A stretch of DNA of 64,000 nucleotides from Amycolatopsis sp. DSM 110486 (GCF_019468465.1 NZ_CP080519.1:1255001-1319000), one strand, 5' to 3'; numbered from the stretch's first letter, positions 23,955-32,753 are shown. Translations and numbers: made by a program. The notes: generated by a model from the letters alone, not told the origin.

Positions 23955-25367
23955 GTGGAAATCGAACAGGTGCGACACCAGGTCGAGGTTGCTTGGGAGG
24001 ACCGGGTGCTGCCGAGCCTCGCGGAGTTCGTGGCGATCCCCGCGGTCTCCCCCGCGTACGACGCGCAATGGCGCGAACGCGGGCACCTGCGCCGCGCGGT
24101 CGAGCACGTCCGCGGCTGGCTCGAGGCGAACGCGCCGGCGGGCAGCACCGTCGACGTCGTGGAGCTCGACGGCGTGCCACCACTGTTGTTCGCGGAAATC
24201 CCCGCCACGCCGGGAGCGTCGGGCGAGGGCACGGCCCTGCTCTACGGGCACCTCGACAAGCAGCCACCGTTCGACGGCTGGTCCGAAGGACTCGGCCCGT
24301 GGCAACCGGTGCTGCGCGGAGACCGGCTCTACGGGCGCGGCGCGGTGGACGACGGTTACGCGGCCTACGCGGCCCTCACCGCCGTCACCGCGGTCCGGGC
24401 CGGCGGCGGCGAGCACTGCCGCGTGGTTCTCGCGCTGGAGGCGGGCGAGGAGTCGGGCAGCCCCGGCCTGCCGGACTACCTCGACCACCTGGCGGACCGG
24501 CTCGGCCGCGTCAGCCTCGTGACCTGTTTGGACTCCGGCGGCGGTGACTTCGAACGGCTGTGGGTCACGCGGAGCCTGCGCGGGATCCTCCAGGCCACGC
24601 TCACCGTCGCTGTGCTTCAAGAAGCCGTGCACTCGGGGATCGCCAGCGGTGTCGTCCCGAGCTCGTTCCGCATCCTGCGGCTGTTGCTCGACCGGCTCGA
24701 AGATCCCGCCACCGGCCGGATCCTGCTGCCGGAACTGAACGCGCCGATCCCGCCCGAACGCGTGGCGGACGCGCAGCGGCTGGCCGAGCTGCGTCCACTG
24801 TCGACGCTGCACCCGCTTTCCCTGGTCCCCGGCGGCCGGCCGGCCGCCGGGGACGAGGCCGAGCGCATCCTCAACAACACCTGGCGCCCGACGTTGTCGG
24901 TCACCGGCGCGGCCGGCCTGCCGGACGTGGCGGAAGCCGGTGCGGTCCTGCGGGCCTCGACGTCGCTGCGGCTCAGCTTCCGCCTGCCGCCCACCGTCAA
25001 CGCGGCCGACGCGGCGGCCGCGCTCGAACGGGTGGCCACCACCGACGTGCCGTTCGGCGCTTCCGCGACCCTCACCGACGTGATGGCCCAGGACGGCTGG
25101 TGCGCCCCCGAGCCGCCGGCGTGGTTGTCCGCCGCGCTCGAATCCGGTGTTTTCGAAGCCCCGCACCAGTTCATGGGCCTGGGCGGTGGGATCCCGTTCA
25201 TGCAGATGCTCGGACAGGCCTACCCGGACGCGGCTTTCCTCGTCACGGGCGCGGTCGGCGCCGAGTCGAACATGCACGTGCCTGACGAGTGGCTCAACAT
25301 CCCCTTCGCGCGCCAGGTCACCGAAGCCGTCGCCCACGTGCTCGCGGCGCACGCTCTCCAGCGCTGA
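23955..25367 (+). CDS. M20 family metallopeptidase (dipeptidase-like)
   Basis: The 470-residue protein has the M20 dizinc signatures LLYGHLDKQPP (first metal His/Asp), GRGAVDDGYAAYAAL (bridging Asp), LALEAGEESGSPGL (catalytic Glu-Glu) and GAESNMHVPDEW near the C-terminus. Length and motifs fit the CNDP/dipeptidase branch. It is cytosolic and probably releases amino acids from di- or N-acyl peptides. GTG at 23955 has a GAGG site. It lies between two paralogous LuxR-type genes in the same direction. Confidence 0.9.
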   Translation: MEIEQVRHQVEVAWEDRVLPSLAEFVAIPAVSPAYDAQWRERGHLRRAVEHVRGWLEANAPAGSTVDVVELDGVPPLLFAEIPATPGASGEGTALLYGHLDKQPPFDGWSEGLGPWQPVLRGDRLYGRGAVDDGYAAYAALTAVTAVRAGGGEHCRVVLALEAGEESGSPGLPDYLDHLADRLGRVSLVTCLDSGGGDFERLWVTRSLRGILQATLTVAVLQEAVHSGIASGVVPSSFRILRLLLDRLEDPATGRILLPELNAPIPPERVADAQRLAELRPLSTLHPLSLVPGGRPAAGDEAERILNNTWRPTLSVTGAAGLPDVAEAGAVLRASTSLRLSFRLPPTVNAADAAAALERVATTDVPFGASATLTDVMAQDGWCAPEPPAWLSAALESGVFEAPHQFMGLGGGIPFMQMLGQAYPDAAFLVTGAVGAESNMHVPDEWLNIPFARQVTEAVAHVLAAHALQR

Positions 25368-25427
25368 GGAACCCATTCGCCTCATCTTGGTTCGACCACC
25401 GGATTTCTCATGTGACCGAACTCCTGC

Positions 25428-25439
25428 GAAACCGGTTTC
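25428..25439. promoter_or_regulatory. 12-bp palindrome upstream of second LuxR gene
   Basis: GAAACCGGTTTC is a perfect palindrome 57 bp before the GTG at 25496, in the gap after the peptidase gene. It is a possible operator; no more can be said. Confidence 0.3.
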
Positions 25440-25495
25440 CGGCGAAATCGCTCAGTATCTTCGGTGGGAGAACGGCACCGGAGGAGGGATTCGGC

Positions 25496-26149
25496 GTGAC
25501 GTCCTGTTCACCCGTCGCGGCCAGGCCGCGCCGGTCGCTCACCGAAGTCACGGTCACGGTCTTCGGCCCCGACCCACTGACGACCGAAGCGATCCGCAAG
25601 ATCCTGGGCGTCGAAGCCCCGCGCACTTCGGGCGATGAGCCGCCCCCCGACGTCACACTCGTCGCCGACTACCGCTTCTCCACGGCCACGATGCGCCGCG
25701 TCCATGCCGCGGCCGTCCTCGCCGCTCCCATCGTCCTGCTCACCGCCGACGTGCGCGAGCACTCCCTGCTCTCCCTCGTCAGCCACGGCGTCGTCGCCGT
25801 CCTCGACCGCACCACGACCACCAGCGCCGACCTCGCCGACGCGGTCCTCTCGAGCGTCAACGGCTCCGCCGTCCTGTCGCCCCACCTGCTCGGCAACCTC
25901 GTCGCCCAAATCCGCGGCCTGCAACGCAACGTCCTGGAACCCCTGGGCTACACCGGCCCCGGACTGTCCACCCGCGAAGTCGAGATCCTCCGCATGCTCG
26001 CCGAAGGCGTCGAGACGCGCGAGATCGCCAAAACTCTCGTCTACTCGGAGAGCACAGTGAAGAAGGACCTGGCCTCGATCATCGGCCGGTTCAACCTCCG
26101 CAACCGCACGCAGGCGGTGGCCTTCGCGCTGCGCGCCGGTGTCCTGTAG
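25496..26149 (+). CDS. LuxR-type regulator with receiver-like N-terminus, paralogue
   Basis: The 217-residue protein is a paralogue of the product of 23229-23915. It shares the GerE helix-turn-helix (LSTREVEILRMLAEGVETRE, VYSESTVKKDLASIIGRFNL) and the same C-terminal residues. The receiver-like part (VTLVADYRFSTATMRR, PIVLLTADVREHSLL) has an Asp near but not clearly at the phosphorylation point. GTG at 25496 is chosen for the GGAGGAGGGA site at about 25479-25488; the frame stays open further up to 25289. Confidence 0.85.
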   Translation: MTSCSPVAARPRRSLTEVTVTVFGPDPLTTEAIRKILGVEAPRTSGDEPPPDVTLVADYRFSTATMRRVHAAAVLAAPIVLLTADVREHSLLSLVSHGVVAVLDRTTTTSADLADAVLSSVNGSAVLSPHLLGNLVAQIRGLQRNVLEPLGYTGPGLSTREVEILRMLAEGVETREIAKTLVYSESTVKKDLASIIGRFNLRNRTQAVAFALRAGVL

Positions 26150-26187
26150 GCCACTACTGACTCGCAACTCAGGATAAACTCGCCCCC

Positions 26188-26793
26188 GTGAGCCGCAGCC
26201 GGAAAGACACCACCGTGCGCCGGGACGAGATCCTGCGCGCCACCGTCCGCCACATCGAGCAGGCCGGGATCCACGCCGTGCGAATGGCCGACGTCGCGGC
26301 TGACCTGTCGGTGAGCACATCGCTCGTGCTCTACCACTTCAAGAACAAGGAAGCGCTGATCGCGGAGGCCTTCACCTGGGCTGCGCAACGCGATCTCGAA
26401 AAGCTGGCGCAACTGATCGAAGGCGTGGCCACCGCGTCCGAACGCCTGCGCACCGCTCTGGAGTGGTACGCGCCGACCGGGCAGGCGAAGGGCTGGCGCC
26501 TGTGGATCGAGGGCTGGTCGGCGGCATTGCGAGAACCCGAGCTCCGGCAGGTCGGCCGCGAGCTGGACCTGCGCTGGAAGGAAGCGCTGGTCACGATCAT
26601 CCAGGACGGCGCGCACGCCGGCGAGTTCACCGCGCCCGACCCGCGTGGCGCGGCGTGGCGGATCACCGCGTTCCTCGACGGCCTCGCCGTGCAAGCCTTG
26701 GTGCACGGCGGGGTGCAGAACCGGGAACGGATGCAGGAGTGGGCCCGCCGGCACGTCGCGCACGAGCTGGGTCTCGCCGACGACGCCCGTTGA
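26188..26793 (+). CDS. TetR-family transcriptional regulator
   Basis: The 201-residue protein has a TetR helix-turn-helix in residues 10-55 (RDEILRATVRHIEQAGIHAV, DVAADLSVSTSLVLYHFKNK) and a BetI-like C-terminal ligand domain (WRLWIEGWSAALREPELR). A -10 element TAAACT at 26175-26180 places transcription start at the GTG, so the message may be leaderless. Its stop codon overlaps the TTGACA -35 of the following amino acid dehydrogenase, which it probably represses through the dyad at 26800-26837. Confidence 0.9.
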   Translation: MSRSRKDTTVRRDEILRATVRHIEQAGIHAVRMADVAADLSVSTSLVLYHFKNKEALIAEAFTWAAQRDLEKLAQLIEGVATASERLRTALEWYAPTGQAKGWRLWIEGWSAALREPELRQVGRELDLRWKEALVTIIQDGAHAGEFTAPDPRGAAWRITAFLDGLAVQALVHGGVQNRERMQEWARRHVAHELGLADDAR

Positions 26794-26837
26794 CAATCGT
26801 TCGCCGGCTACTGCATGGTGATTCAGTAGCGGGCGAA
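26790..26837 (+). promoter_or_regulatory. Promoter -35 and 14-bp-arm operator before the amino acid dehydrogenase
   Basis: TTGACA at 26790-26795 is a consensus -35. TTCGCCGGCTACTG (26800-26813) and CAGTAGCGGGCGAA (26824-26837) pair at 13 of 14 positions with a 10-bp spacer. The dyad would cover the -10 and start site, as expected for a TetR-type repressor site. Confidence 0.65.
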
Positions 26838-26853
26838 GACGAACGGGGCACGC

Positions 26854-28032
26854 ATGACAGCGCGGGAGCCACACCTCTCGATCACCTGGACCGACGCCGA
26901 GACAGGCCGGCGCGGGTTCGTGGTCGTCGACCGCCTGGTCCGCGGTGTCGCGAGCGGCGGGTTGCGCATGCGCGAAGGTTGCACGCTCGACGAGGTACGT
27001 GGCCTCGCGGCGGGCATGACCCGCAAAGAAGCCCTGCACTACGAACCCGGCGCCCGCTACATCCCGCTCGGCGGCGCCAAGGGCGGCCTCGACTGCAGCC
27101 CGCACGATCCCGAAGCCCGCGGCGTGCTCACGCGGTTCCTGGCGGCGGTGCGCGCGATCGTCGAACGCCACTGGACCACCGGGGAGGACCTGGGCGTGCG
27201 GCAGGAGACGATCGACGAGGTCGTGGCGGAGCTCGGCATGGACAGTTCCGTGCAGGCCGTCTATCCCTTGCTGGACAACGCCGACGAGGCGCGCGCCCGG
27301 CTGGCGAAGGCGTTTTCGATCGCCGTCGACGGAGTCGCGTTGCCTGAGCTCGTCGGCGGGCTGGGCGTCGCGCAGGCCGCGCTCACGGCGATGGACCGGC
27401 TCGGTCTGCAGGCCGCGCCGCGTCGGGCCGTCGTACAGGGCTTCGGTTCGATGGGCGGCGCGACCGCGCGCTACCTGGCCCGGGCCGGCGTCCTCGTCGT
27501 GGGCATCGCGGACGCCGACGGCGTCGTGGCGAATCCCGAGGGTCTCGACGTCGAACGTCTCCTGCTCAGCCGCGACCCACTGGGCGGCCTGGACCGCACG
27601 CAACTGCGCCCGGCCGACCGCGAGCTCCCGCCGGGCTCCTGGCTCGACGTCGAGTGCGACGTCCTTGTCCCGGCAGCGGTTTCCTACTGCCTCGACGAGA
27701 CGAACCAGCACCGCGTCACCGCGCGCGTCGTCGTCGAGGCGGCCAACATGCCGACCACGGCCGCGGCCGAGGCCGCACTCGCCTCCCGCGGCGTCACCGT
27801 GATTCCCGATTTCGCGGCCAACTCGGCCACCAACGCCTGGTGGTGGTGGACCCTGTTCGGCGACCTCGACGCGGACGCGCAGCAGGCCGACGCCAAGGTC
27901 CGCGAGGCGATGGACCGGATCGTCACCGACCTGCTCGCCCGGTCCGAGACCCAGGCAGTCTCCCCCAGGACGGCCGCGCAACAGGTCGTGGACCGCAAGC
28001 TGGCCGAGATCGAACTCCGGTATCCGGCCTGA
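26854..28032 (+). CDS. Glu/Leu/Phe/Val-type amino acid dehydrogenase
   Basis: The 392-residue protein has the catalytic region RYIPLGGAKGGLDCSPHD with its lysine, followed by TGEDLGVRQETIDEV. The NAD(P)-binding domain has VVQGFGSMGGATARYLA near residue 195 and IADADGVVAN. It also has VVEAANMPTTAAAE and IPDFAANSATNAWWW. It catalyses reversible oxidative deamination of an L-amino acid in the cytosol. The exact amino acid is not clear: SATNAW differs from standard glutamate dehydrogenases. ATG at 26854 lies 16 bp after the operator. Confidence 0.88.
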   Translation: MTAREPHLSITWTDAETGRRGFVVVDRLVRGVASGGLRMREGCTLDEVRGLAAGMTRKEALHYEPGARYIPLGGAKGGLDCSPHDPEARGVLTRFLAAVRAIVERHWTTGEDLGVRQETIDEVVAELGMDSSVQAVYPLLDNADEARARLAKAFSIAVDGVALPELVGGLGVAQAALTAMDRLGLQAAPRRAVVQGFGSMGGATARYLARAGVLVVGIADADGVVANPEGLDVERLLLSRDPLGGLDRTQLRPADRELPPGSWLDVECDVLVPAAVSYCLDETNQHRVTARVVVEAANMPTTAAAEAALASRGVTVIPDFAANSATNAWWWWTLFGDLDADAQQADAKVREAMDRIVTDLLARSETQAVSPRTAAQQVVDRKLAEIELRYPA

Positions 28033-28038
28033 GCCTGG

Positions 28039-29211
28039 TCAGTCGATGGCGGTGACCAGGCCGTTGCGGCTGCCGATCACCAGCGCGCCGTCTCCCGTGA
28101 GGGCCGGGTAGCTGTCCACTTTGCCACCGAGGTCGATGTCGAACAGGCGGGTGCCGTCGGGGTTGTACCCGTAGGCGTGGCCGTTCTCGCCGCCGAAGTA
28201 GAGGTGGTAGGTGCGGTCGACGATGGTCGAGCTCCAGATTTGGGCGCCGATGGGGCCGTAGTGGGTGGTCTCGCGTCCGGTGTGGACGTCGAAGACGTGG
28301 ACCTGTCCACTGTGGTCGGCGACGTAGGCCAGGCCCGTGGCCGTGACCACGGGTGAGGAGTACGTGATCACCCGCGACGCCTGCCAGGCGAGTTTCCCGT
28401 CCGGGTGGTAGGCCCATTCGGCGCGGCCGTTGGTGCCCAGCAGCACGGTGCCGTCCGGGGCGAGGCCCGCGGAGACCTCGGTGATGTCGTCGTGGGGGTC
28501 CACGCGCCACGCGACGCGGGCGGAGGCGCCCAGGTCGTCGAGGGCGATCAACGACGAGTCGGCGGTGGTGTAGACGCGGCCGTGGCCGTCGGTGACCACC
28601 GATCCGTAGGAAGTCGTTCCGGTGTCGACGGTCCAGACGATGTGGCCGGCCGAGGTGTCCACTGCGGACACCGTGCCGTCGCCGGTCCCGACGTAGACCC
28701 GGCTCCCGTCGAAGGAAACCGGGGACGTCACCCGGGACGAAAACTCCCTCGTCCACAGTAGACGCCCGATTGGGGACAACGCGATCAGGTCCTCACCGCT
28801 GGGCAAGAGGATCGTGCCGTCGCGGAGGACGAGGGGTGAGATCGACAGATCACCGCCCACGGGGTTCTTCGTGTCGTAGGTCCACTTGTCGTGCCCGTCG
28901 ACCGGGCCGAGGGCGTGGAGAACGCCACCGTTCGAGGCGAGGTAGACCGTGCCGTCCGCGCCGACCACCGGGCCGGGGGTCGTGGCGCCCTCGAGACGGC
29001 GTTGCCAGCGGATGGTGCCGTGCGTCGGTCCCGACTCCGCCGAGGCGCCCGAATGCCGGGCATCGTGCAACGCCGAGGGCCACGGCGTCCACGTCGCGAC
29101 GCCGGCCGAGTCCTGCGGAAATACGAACGGCGGCGCGACCGGAGCGGCCGGAGCAGCGCCGCAGGCGGCGAGGAGCAACGCACCGGCAGCAATGGCACAA
29201 CGTCGGAACAT
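28039..29211 (-). CDS. PQQ-like beta-propeller lipoprotein
   Basis: The 390-residue protein has a lipoprotein signal (residues 1-18, LLLAAC lipobox with Cys18). At least six PQQ-enzyme-type blades follow (repeats such as GTVYLASNGGVLHALGP, SRVYVGTGDGTVSAVDTSAG, GLAYVADHSGQVHVFDVHTG). It is anchored outside the membrane. The role is unknown; a scaffold or sugar/polymer-binding function is possible, and the quinone-binding residues of true PQQ enzymes are not evident. ATG at 29211 or the GTG one codon upstream may start it. It converges with the dehydrogenase gene with 6 bp between stops. Confidence 0.85.
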   Translation of the reverse strand: MFRRCAIAAGALLLAACGAAPAAPVAPPFVFPQDSAGVATWTPWPSALHDARHSGASAESGPTHGTIRWQRRLEGATTPGPVVGADGTVYLASNGGVLHALGPVDGHDKWTYDTKNPVGGDLSISPLVLRDGTILLPSGEDLIALSPIGRLLWTREFSSRVTSPVSFDGSRVYVGTGDGTVSAVDTSAGHIVWTVDTGTTSYGSVVTDGHGRVYTTADSSLIALDDLGASARVAWRVDPHDDITEVSAGLAPDGTVLLGTNGRAEWAYHPDGKLAWQASRVITYSSPVVTATGLAYVADHSGQVHVFDVHTGRETTHYGPIGAQIWSSTIVDRTYHLYFGGENGHAYGYNPDGTRLFDIDLGGKVDSYPALTGDGALVIGSRNGLVTAID

Positions 29212-29261
29212 CACGTCCCCGAAGCTACCTACTCCAGGGCCACCTCGGTCATTACGAACCC

Positions 29262-29483
29262 CTAACCGGTACCGGCCTCAATGGCCAGGAGCAAGCCCTC
29301 GAGGTCTTCCTCGCACGGCCCGCACGAACGCAAGTGCACGGCGATGCGCGGGTGGAACCGGCCCGCGTCCTCGCCCCGCTGGAGCAGCTCGGCGTATACG
29401 TGCAGCAGCTCCATCGCCTCCGCGCACCCGCCGTCACGCGGATCGGTGTCGAGGAAACGCTCCAACGCGCTCAGGTCGCTCAC
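29262..29483 (-). CDS. Zinc-binding anti-sigma factor-like protein
   Basis: The 73-residue product has the HxxxCxxC motif of zinc anti-sigma factors (HLRSCGPCEEDLEGLL) with an earlier Cys in GGCAEAMELLHVYAELL. This is the size of minimal ZAS proteins such as RsrA-like partners. GTG at 29483 overlaps the stop of the sigma remnant (GTGA), showing past translational coupling, and GGGAGG precedes it. Its partner sigma gene is broken, so the protein may be without a target or may bind another sigma factor. Confidence 0.75.
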   Translation of the reverse strand: MSDLSALERFLDTDPRDGGCAEAMELLHVYAELLQRGEDAGRFHPRIAVHLRSCGPCEEDLEGLLLAIEAGTG

Positions 29484-29726
29484 GCTCGCCCTCCCAGCTC
29501 GTCCAGGTAGCCCTCGGCGACGAGCCGGGCGCAGCTTGCGCCGGGCGTCGAAGAGGGTTTTGTAGATCGCGTTGCGATTGGTGCCGAGCTCGGCCACGAG
29601 CGCGTCGAGCGGCACCGCGTTGAGCACCAGCGTCGCGGACACCTCGAACTTGTACGCCCACGTGGTGAACCGGCCCCGCGGAAAATCTCGGGCGAACCGG
29701 GTAAGAACCGGCGCCGCGCGACGCAA
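29480..29726 (-). pseudogene. Decayed sigma-70 family (ECF-like) factor
   Basis: The minus strand reads FARDFPRGRFTTWAYKFEVS then LDALVAELGTNRNAIYKTLF DARRKLR. These match region 2 and region 4 of a sigma factor, but the residues normally lying between them (about 60) are missing. The N-terminus is also missing. One extra base after KLR shifts the frame into RLVAEGYLDELGGRA and stop. The protein cannot be functional. It was the first gene of a pair with the anti-sigma factor. Confidence 0.75.
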
Positions 29727-29822
29727 ACCAGTGTGCGGCGTCTATCGGCAACGTCGGCGGGAGACGAAAGCCGCGCCGCGGCTGTTCTCGACGCCAGAAA
29801 CCCCACCAGAAAGGGTCTCGTC

Positions 29823-30296
29823 ATGCCCCTGCTCCACCCCGGAGACACCTTCCCCGACCTGTCACTGACCACTGTGGACGGCACCGTCCACCCGCTGCCC
29901 GCCGAGCTGGCCGGGCACTTCGCCGTGGTCCTGTTCTACCGCGGCAGCTGGTGCCCGTACTGCAACGCCCAGCTGCGGGCGTTCCAGCGCGCCGCCGACA
30001 CGTTGGCGGAGCTCGACGTCAAGGTCGTCGCGCTGTCCGTCGACGACGAAGCGACCACAAAGGACCTGGTCGCCAAGCACAAGCTCACCTTCCCGGTCGG
30101 CCACAGTGCCGACGCCCGCGCGCTCCACGACGCAACCGGGGCGTTCGTGAACGAGGACCCGCGCTACGTCCAGTCCACGGGCTTCCTGCTCGACCCGGCG
30201 GGCAAGGTGCTGGTGAGCGTCTACTCCAGCGGCGCGATCGGGCGGCTCGTGCCCGAGGACGTGATCGGCATGATGCGCTACCTGCGCGAGCACTAG
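29823..30296 (+). CDS. Peroxiredoxin (AhpC/TSA family)
   Basis: The 157-residue protein is a thioredoxin-fold peroxidase. The peroxidatic Cys lies in VVLFYRGSWCPYCNAQLRAF near residue 45, giving a WCPYC site as in AhpC/TSA or BCP-like two-cysteine proteins. It also has VVALSVDDEATTKDL and DARALHDATGAF. It reduces hydroperoxides in the cytosol with thioredoxin or mycothiol-type reductants. ATG at 29823 follows AAAGGG. The nearby sigma/anti-sigma remnant may once have controlled it. Confidence 0.9.
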   Translation: MPLLHPGDTFPDLSLTTVDGTVHPLPAELAGHFAVVLFYRGSWCPYCNAQLRAFQRAADTLAELDVKVVALSVDDEATTKDLVAKHKLTFPVGHSADARALHDATGAFVNEDPRYVQSTGFLLDPAGKVLVSVYSSGAIGRLVPEDVIGMMRYLREH

Positions 30297-30385
30297 GCAG
30301 ACGCGGCGTTAGGCGACGGTAAGGGATCTTCGCGGTGACGCGGGGCACACTACGAACAGTGGTCATCCAGCCAAGGAGCGTTGTC

Positions 30386-30682
30386 ATGCAAAGGTCACCG
30401 GAAACCGCCCACACGCCGCACCTGAGCCGCAAGTCCTGGATCATCCCGGCCGCGGCGGCGGGGTTCGCCCTGTTCGTCGCGGCCGGCGCCCGGGTTGCCG
30501 CCATCTTCGCCGAGTCCATGATGAGCGGCGTGGCCCTCATCGGCTCGTGGCTGATCCTCACGCTGGGCCTGGCCTACGCGGGCACGCGGCTGCGGCCCGG
30601 GCTCGGGGCCGCGCTGTTCGTCGGGTTCGCCGTGGGTGTCCTCGCCGTCGCGTTCTTCGGCGGGATGCACATGCTCACCTGA
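30386..30682 (+). CDS. Small membrane protein, unknown function
   Basis: The 98-residue product starts at ATG 30386 after AAGGAG. Three hydrophobic segments are visible, about residues 20-40, 43-65 and 72-95, rich in Ala and Gly. No signal peptide cleavage site and no known family are seen. A stem-loop follows at 30721-30746. Confidence 0.55.
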   Translation: MQRSPETAHTPHLSRKSWIIPAAAAGFALFVAAGARVAAIFAESMMSGVALIGSWLILTLGLAYAGTRLRPGLGAALFVGFAVGVLAVAFFGGMHMLT

Positions 30683-30720
30683 GATCTTTCGAATTCCTTA
30701 CCGCTGCGGTGAAAGTGCCG

Positions 30721-30746
30721 TCGTGGCCACGATCGAGTGGCCACGA
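30721..30746. terminator. Stem-loop terminator or operator
   Basis: TCGTGGCCAC and GTGGCCACGA form a perfect 10-bp stem with a GATCGA loop, 38 bp after the membrane protein gene and 19 bp before the -10 of the S53 peptidase. It may end the first transcript or regulate the second. Confidence 0.5.
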
Positions 30747-30764
30747 GGACAGTGTGGTGCGGCT

Positions 30765-30770
30765 TAGGCT
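30765..30770 (+). promoter_or_regulatory. -10 element of a leaderless S53 peptidase message
   Basis: TAGGCT lies 6 bp before the ATG at 30777. Transcription would start at or next to the start codon, and no ribosome site is present. Confidence 0.5.
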
Positions 30771-30776
30771 CGCCTC

Positions 30777-32753
30777 ATGATCAGTCCGCTGAGTGCGGCG
30801 CTCACCCTGACCCTGCTGCTGGGTTCGGCGCCGAGCGCGTCCGCCACCACCACCACCACCCGTGATCCGGTTGCCTCGGACGTCGTGACCCCCGTGTCCG
30901 CAGGCAAGAACGTCGGCCCGGCCACCGCCGTGTCCGGCCGCGTCTACCTCGCCGGCCGCGATCCCGAAGGCCTGGCGGCCTATGCCGCGGACGTGTCCGA
31001 TCCGGACTCGAACAACTACGGCCACTACCTCTCGGCCACGCAAGCCCTGCAGCGCTTCGGCCCCACGACACAACAAGCCGACCGGGTCACCGGCTGGCTG
31101 ACCTCGAACGACCTGCACGTCACCGCCCGGACGCAGAACTACGTCACGTTCGAAGGCCCGGCGTCGGCTGTGGACACCGCGTTCGCGGTCAAGCTGAAGA
31201 GCTACACCAGGCAGGGCAACACCTATCGCTCCGCCGGAGAGACGCCTTCGGTCCCCGCCCCGATGGCCCACGACATCCTGGCTGTCACCGGACTCGACAA
31301 CACCCCGCGGCGGGCCGCCCCGTCGACACCCGGCAGCACCCTGCCGGCGAACCCGTCCGCCGTCGACAGTGCGCCGGCCCCGGTCATCACCGACACCGTG
31401 CTGCCCACCGACGCCAAACCCGAACCGGTCTTCCGCAACTCCGGCCCGTTGTCGGACTACTACGGCGAGAACGTCGCGACGACCCTCCCCGCGGTCGACG
31501 GCGCCAAGGTGCCGTACGCCGTGCGCGGTTACAACGGCCGGCAGCTGCGCAGCGCCTACGGCGCGACTCCGGGAATGACCGGCGCCGGCGTGAAAATCGC
31601 CGTCATCACCGCCTACGCCTCACCCACGCTGCTCCCGGACCTCTCCCAGTACACCGCCCGCAACGGCGACGCCGCCTACCGTCCCGACCAGGTCCGGCAG
31701 GTGACTCCGGCGGCCTACACCAACCTCGACATCTGCGACCCCGGCGGCCAGTTCGGCGAGCAGACGCTGGACACCGAGGCCGTGCACGCCATCGCCGTCG
31801 TCAGCTCCGCGTCCTGCCACAGCGAGGACTTCTACGACTCGATCGCGACGGTGGTCGACCACCACCTCGCGGACATCGTGTCGAACTCCTGGTACGCGGT
31901 CGATCCCGTCACCCCGGCCCAGCAGACCACTGTGGACAACCTGCTGCAGCTCGGCGCCGTGCAGGGCATCGGCTTCTACTCGGCGTCCGGTGACAACGGC
32001 GACCTCGGCGACTTCCGGCTCGACGGCACCCACACCGGCGAGGTCGACTTCCCCGCGCGCGACCCGTGGGTCACCGCGGTCGGCGGCACCACGCTCGCCA
32101 TCGGCGCCGGCGACCACGAACTGTGGGAAACGGGCTGGGGTTCGCACAGCACGGCGCTGAGTGCCGACGGCTCGACCTGGGCCTCCCCGCCCAGTGGCTT
32201 CATCAACGGCACCGGCGGTGGCGCCGTCCCCGGCACTCCGCAACCGGCTTACCAGCGCAGCATTGTCCCCGACGCACTGTCCCATCCGGACGGTTCGGCC
32301 ACCCCGGTCCGGGTCTCGCCGGACATCGCCGCCGTCGGTGACCCCACGACCGGCTTCATCACGGGTGACACCCAACTGTTCCCCGACGGCACCGCGCAGT
32401 ACAACGAACACCGCATCGGCGGGACCTCGCTGGCCGCACCGGTGATCGCCGGCATCCAGGCGCTGGCGCAACAGCTCACCGGCAAACCGCTCGGCTTCGC
32501 CAACCCGTTGATCTACCAGAAGTACCGCAGCCTGCTGTTCCGCGACCCGAACGGCAACCCGTTGGGCACCAACCGGAACCCGGCCGTGGTGCGCGTCGAC
32601 TTCTCGAATTCCTTCGACGCGAGCCAAGGTCTCGTGACGACGCTGCGCACGGCCAACCTGGACACTTCACTGACCACGACTCCGGGCTACGACACCACCA
32701 CCGGCGTCGGCACTCCGACCGCCGCGTACCTCGCGTCGTTCGCCCGCAGGTGA
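30777..32753 (+). CDS. Secreted S53 family peptidase (sedolisin/kumamolisin type)
   Basis: The 658-residue protein has a signal peptide (residues 1-23, ending ASA), a pro-kumamolisin activation domain (about residues 40-185), and a catalytic domain. The Glu/Asp pair is in EQTLDTEAVHAI, the oxyanion Asp in HHLADIVSNSW, and the nucleophile Ser in GGTSLAAPVIAGI. A calcium-site-like Asp segment occurs near the end (VRVDFSNSFD). S53 enzymes are acid-acting secreted endopeptidases that remove their own propeptide. The -10 at 30765-30770 suggests a leaderless start. Confidence 0.92.
   Translation: MISPLSAALTLTLLLGSAPSASATTTTTRDPVASDVVTPVSAGKNVGPATAVSGRVYLAGRDPEGLAAYAADVSDPDSNNYGHYLSATQALQRFGPTTQQADRVTGWLTSNDLHVTARTQNYVTFEGPASAVDTAFAVKLKSYTRQGNTYRSAGETPSVPAPMAHDILAVTGLDNTPRRAAPSTPGSTLPANPSAVDSAPAPVITDTVLPTDAKPEPVFRNSGPLSDYYGENVATTLPAVDGAKVPYAVRGYNGRQLRSAYGATPGMTGAGVKIAVITAYASPTLLPDLSQYTARNGDAAYRPDQVRQVTPAAYTNLDICDPGGQFGEQTLDTEAVHAIAVVSSASCHSEDFYDSIATVVDHHLADIVSNSWYAVDPVTPAQQTTVDNLLQLGAVQGIGFYSASGDNGDLGDFRLDGTHTGEVDFPARDPWVTAVGGTTLAIGAGDHELWETGWGSHSTALSADGSTWASPPSGFINGTGGGAVPGTPQPAYQRSIVPDALSHPDGSATPVRVSPDIAAVGDPTTGFITGDTQLFPDGTAQYNEHRIGGTSLAAPVIAGIQALAQQLTGKPLGFANPLIYQKYRSLLFRDPNGNPLGTNRNPAVVRVDFSNSFDASQGLVTTLRTANLDTSLTTTPGYDTTTGVGTPTAAYLASFARR

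Noticed and set aside
22983..25385. 800-codon open frame on the minus strand, antisense to the LuxR and M20 peptidase genes
   Set aside because: It is a shadow of GC-rich coding on the plus strand; the translation is low-complexity (Arg, Val, Gly, Asp) with no motifs.
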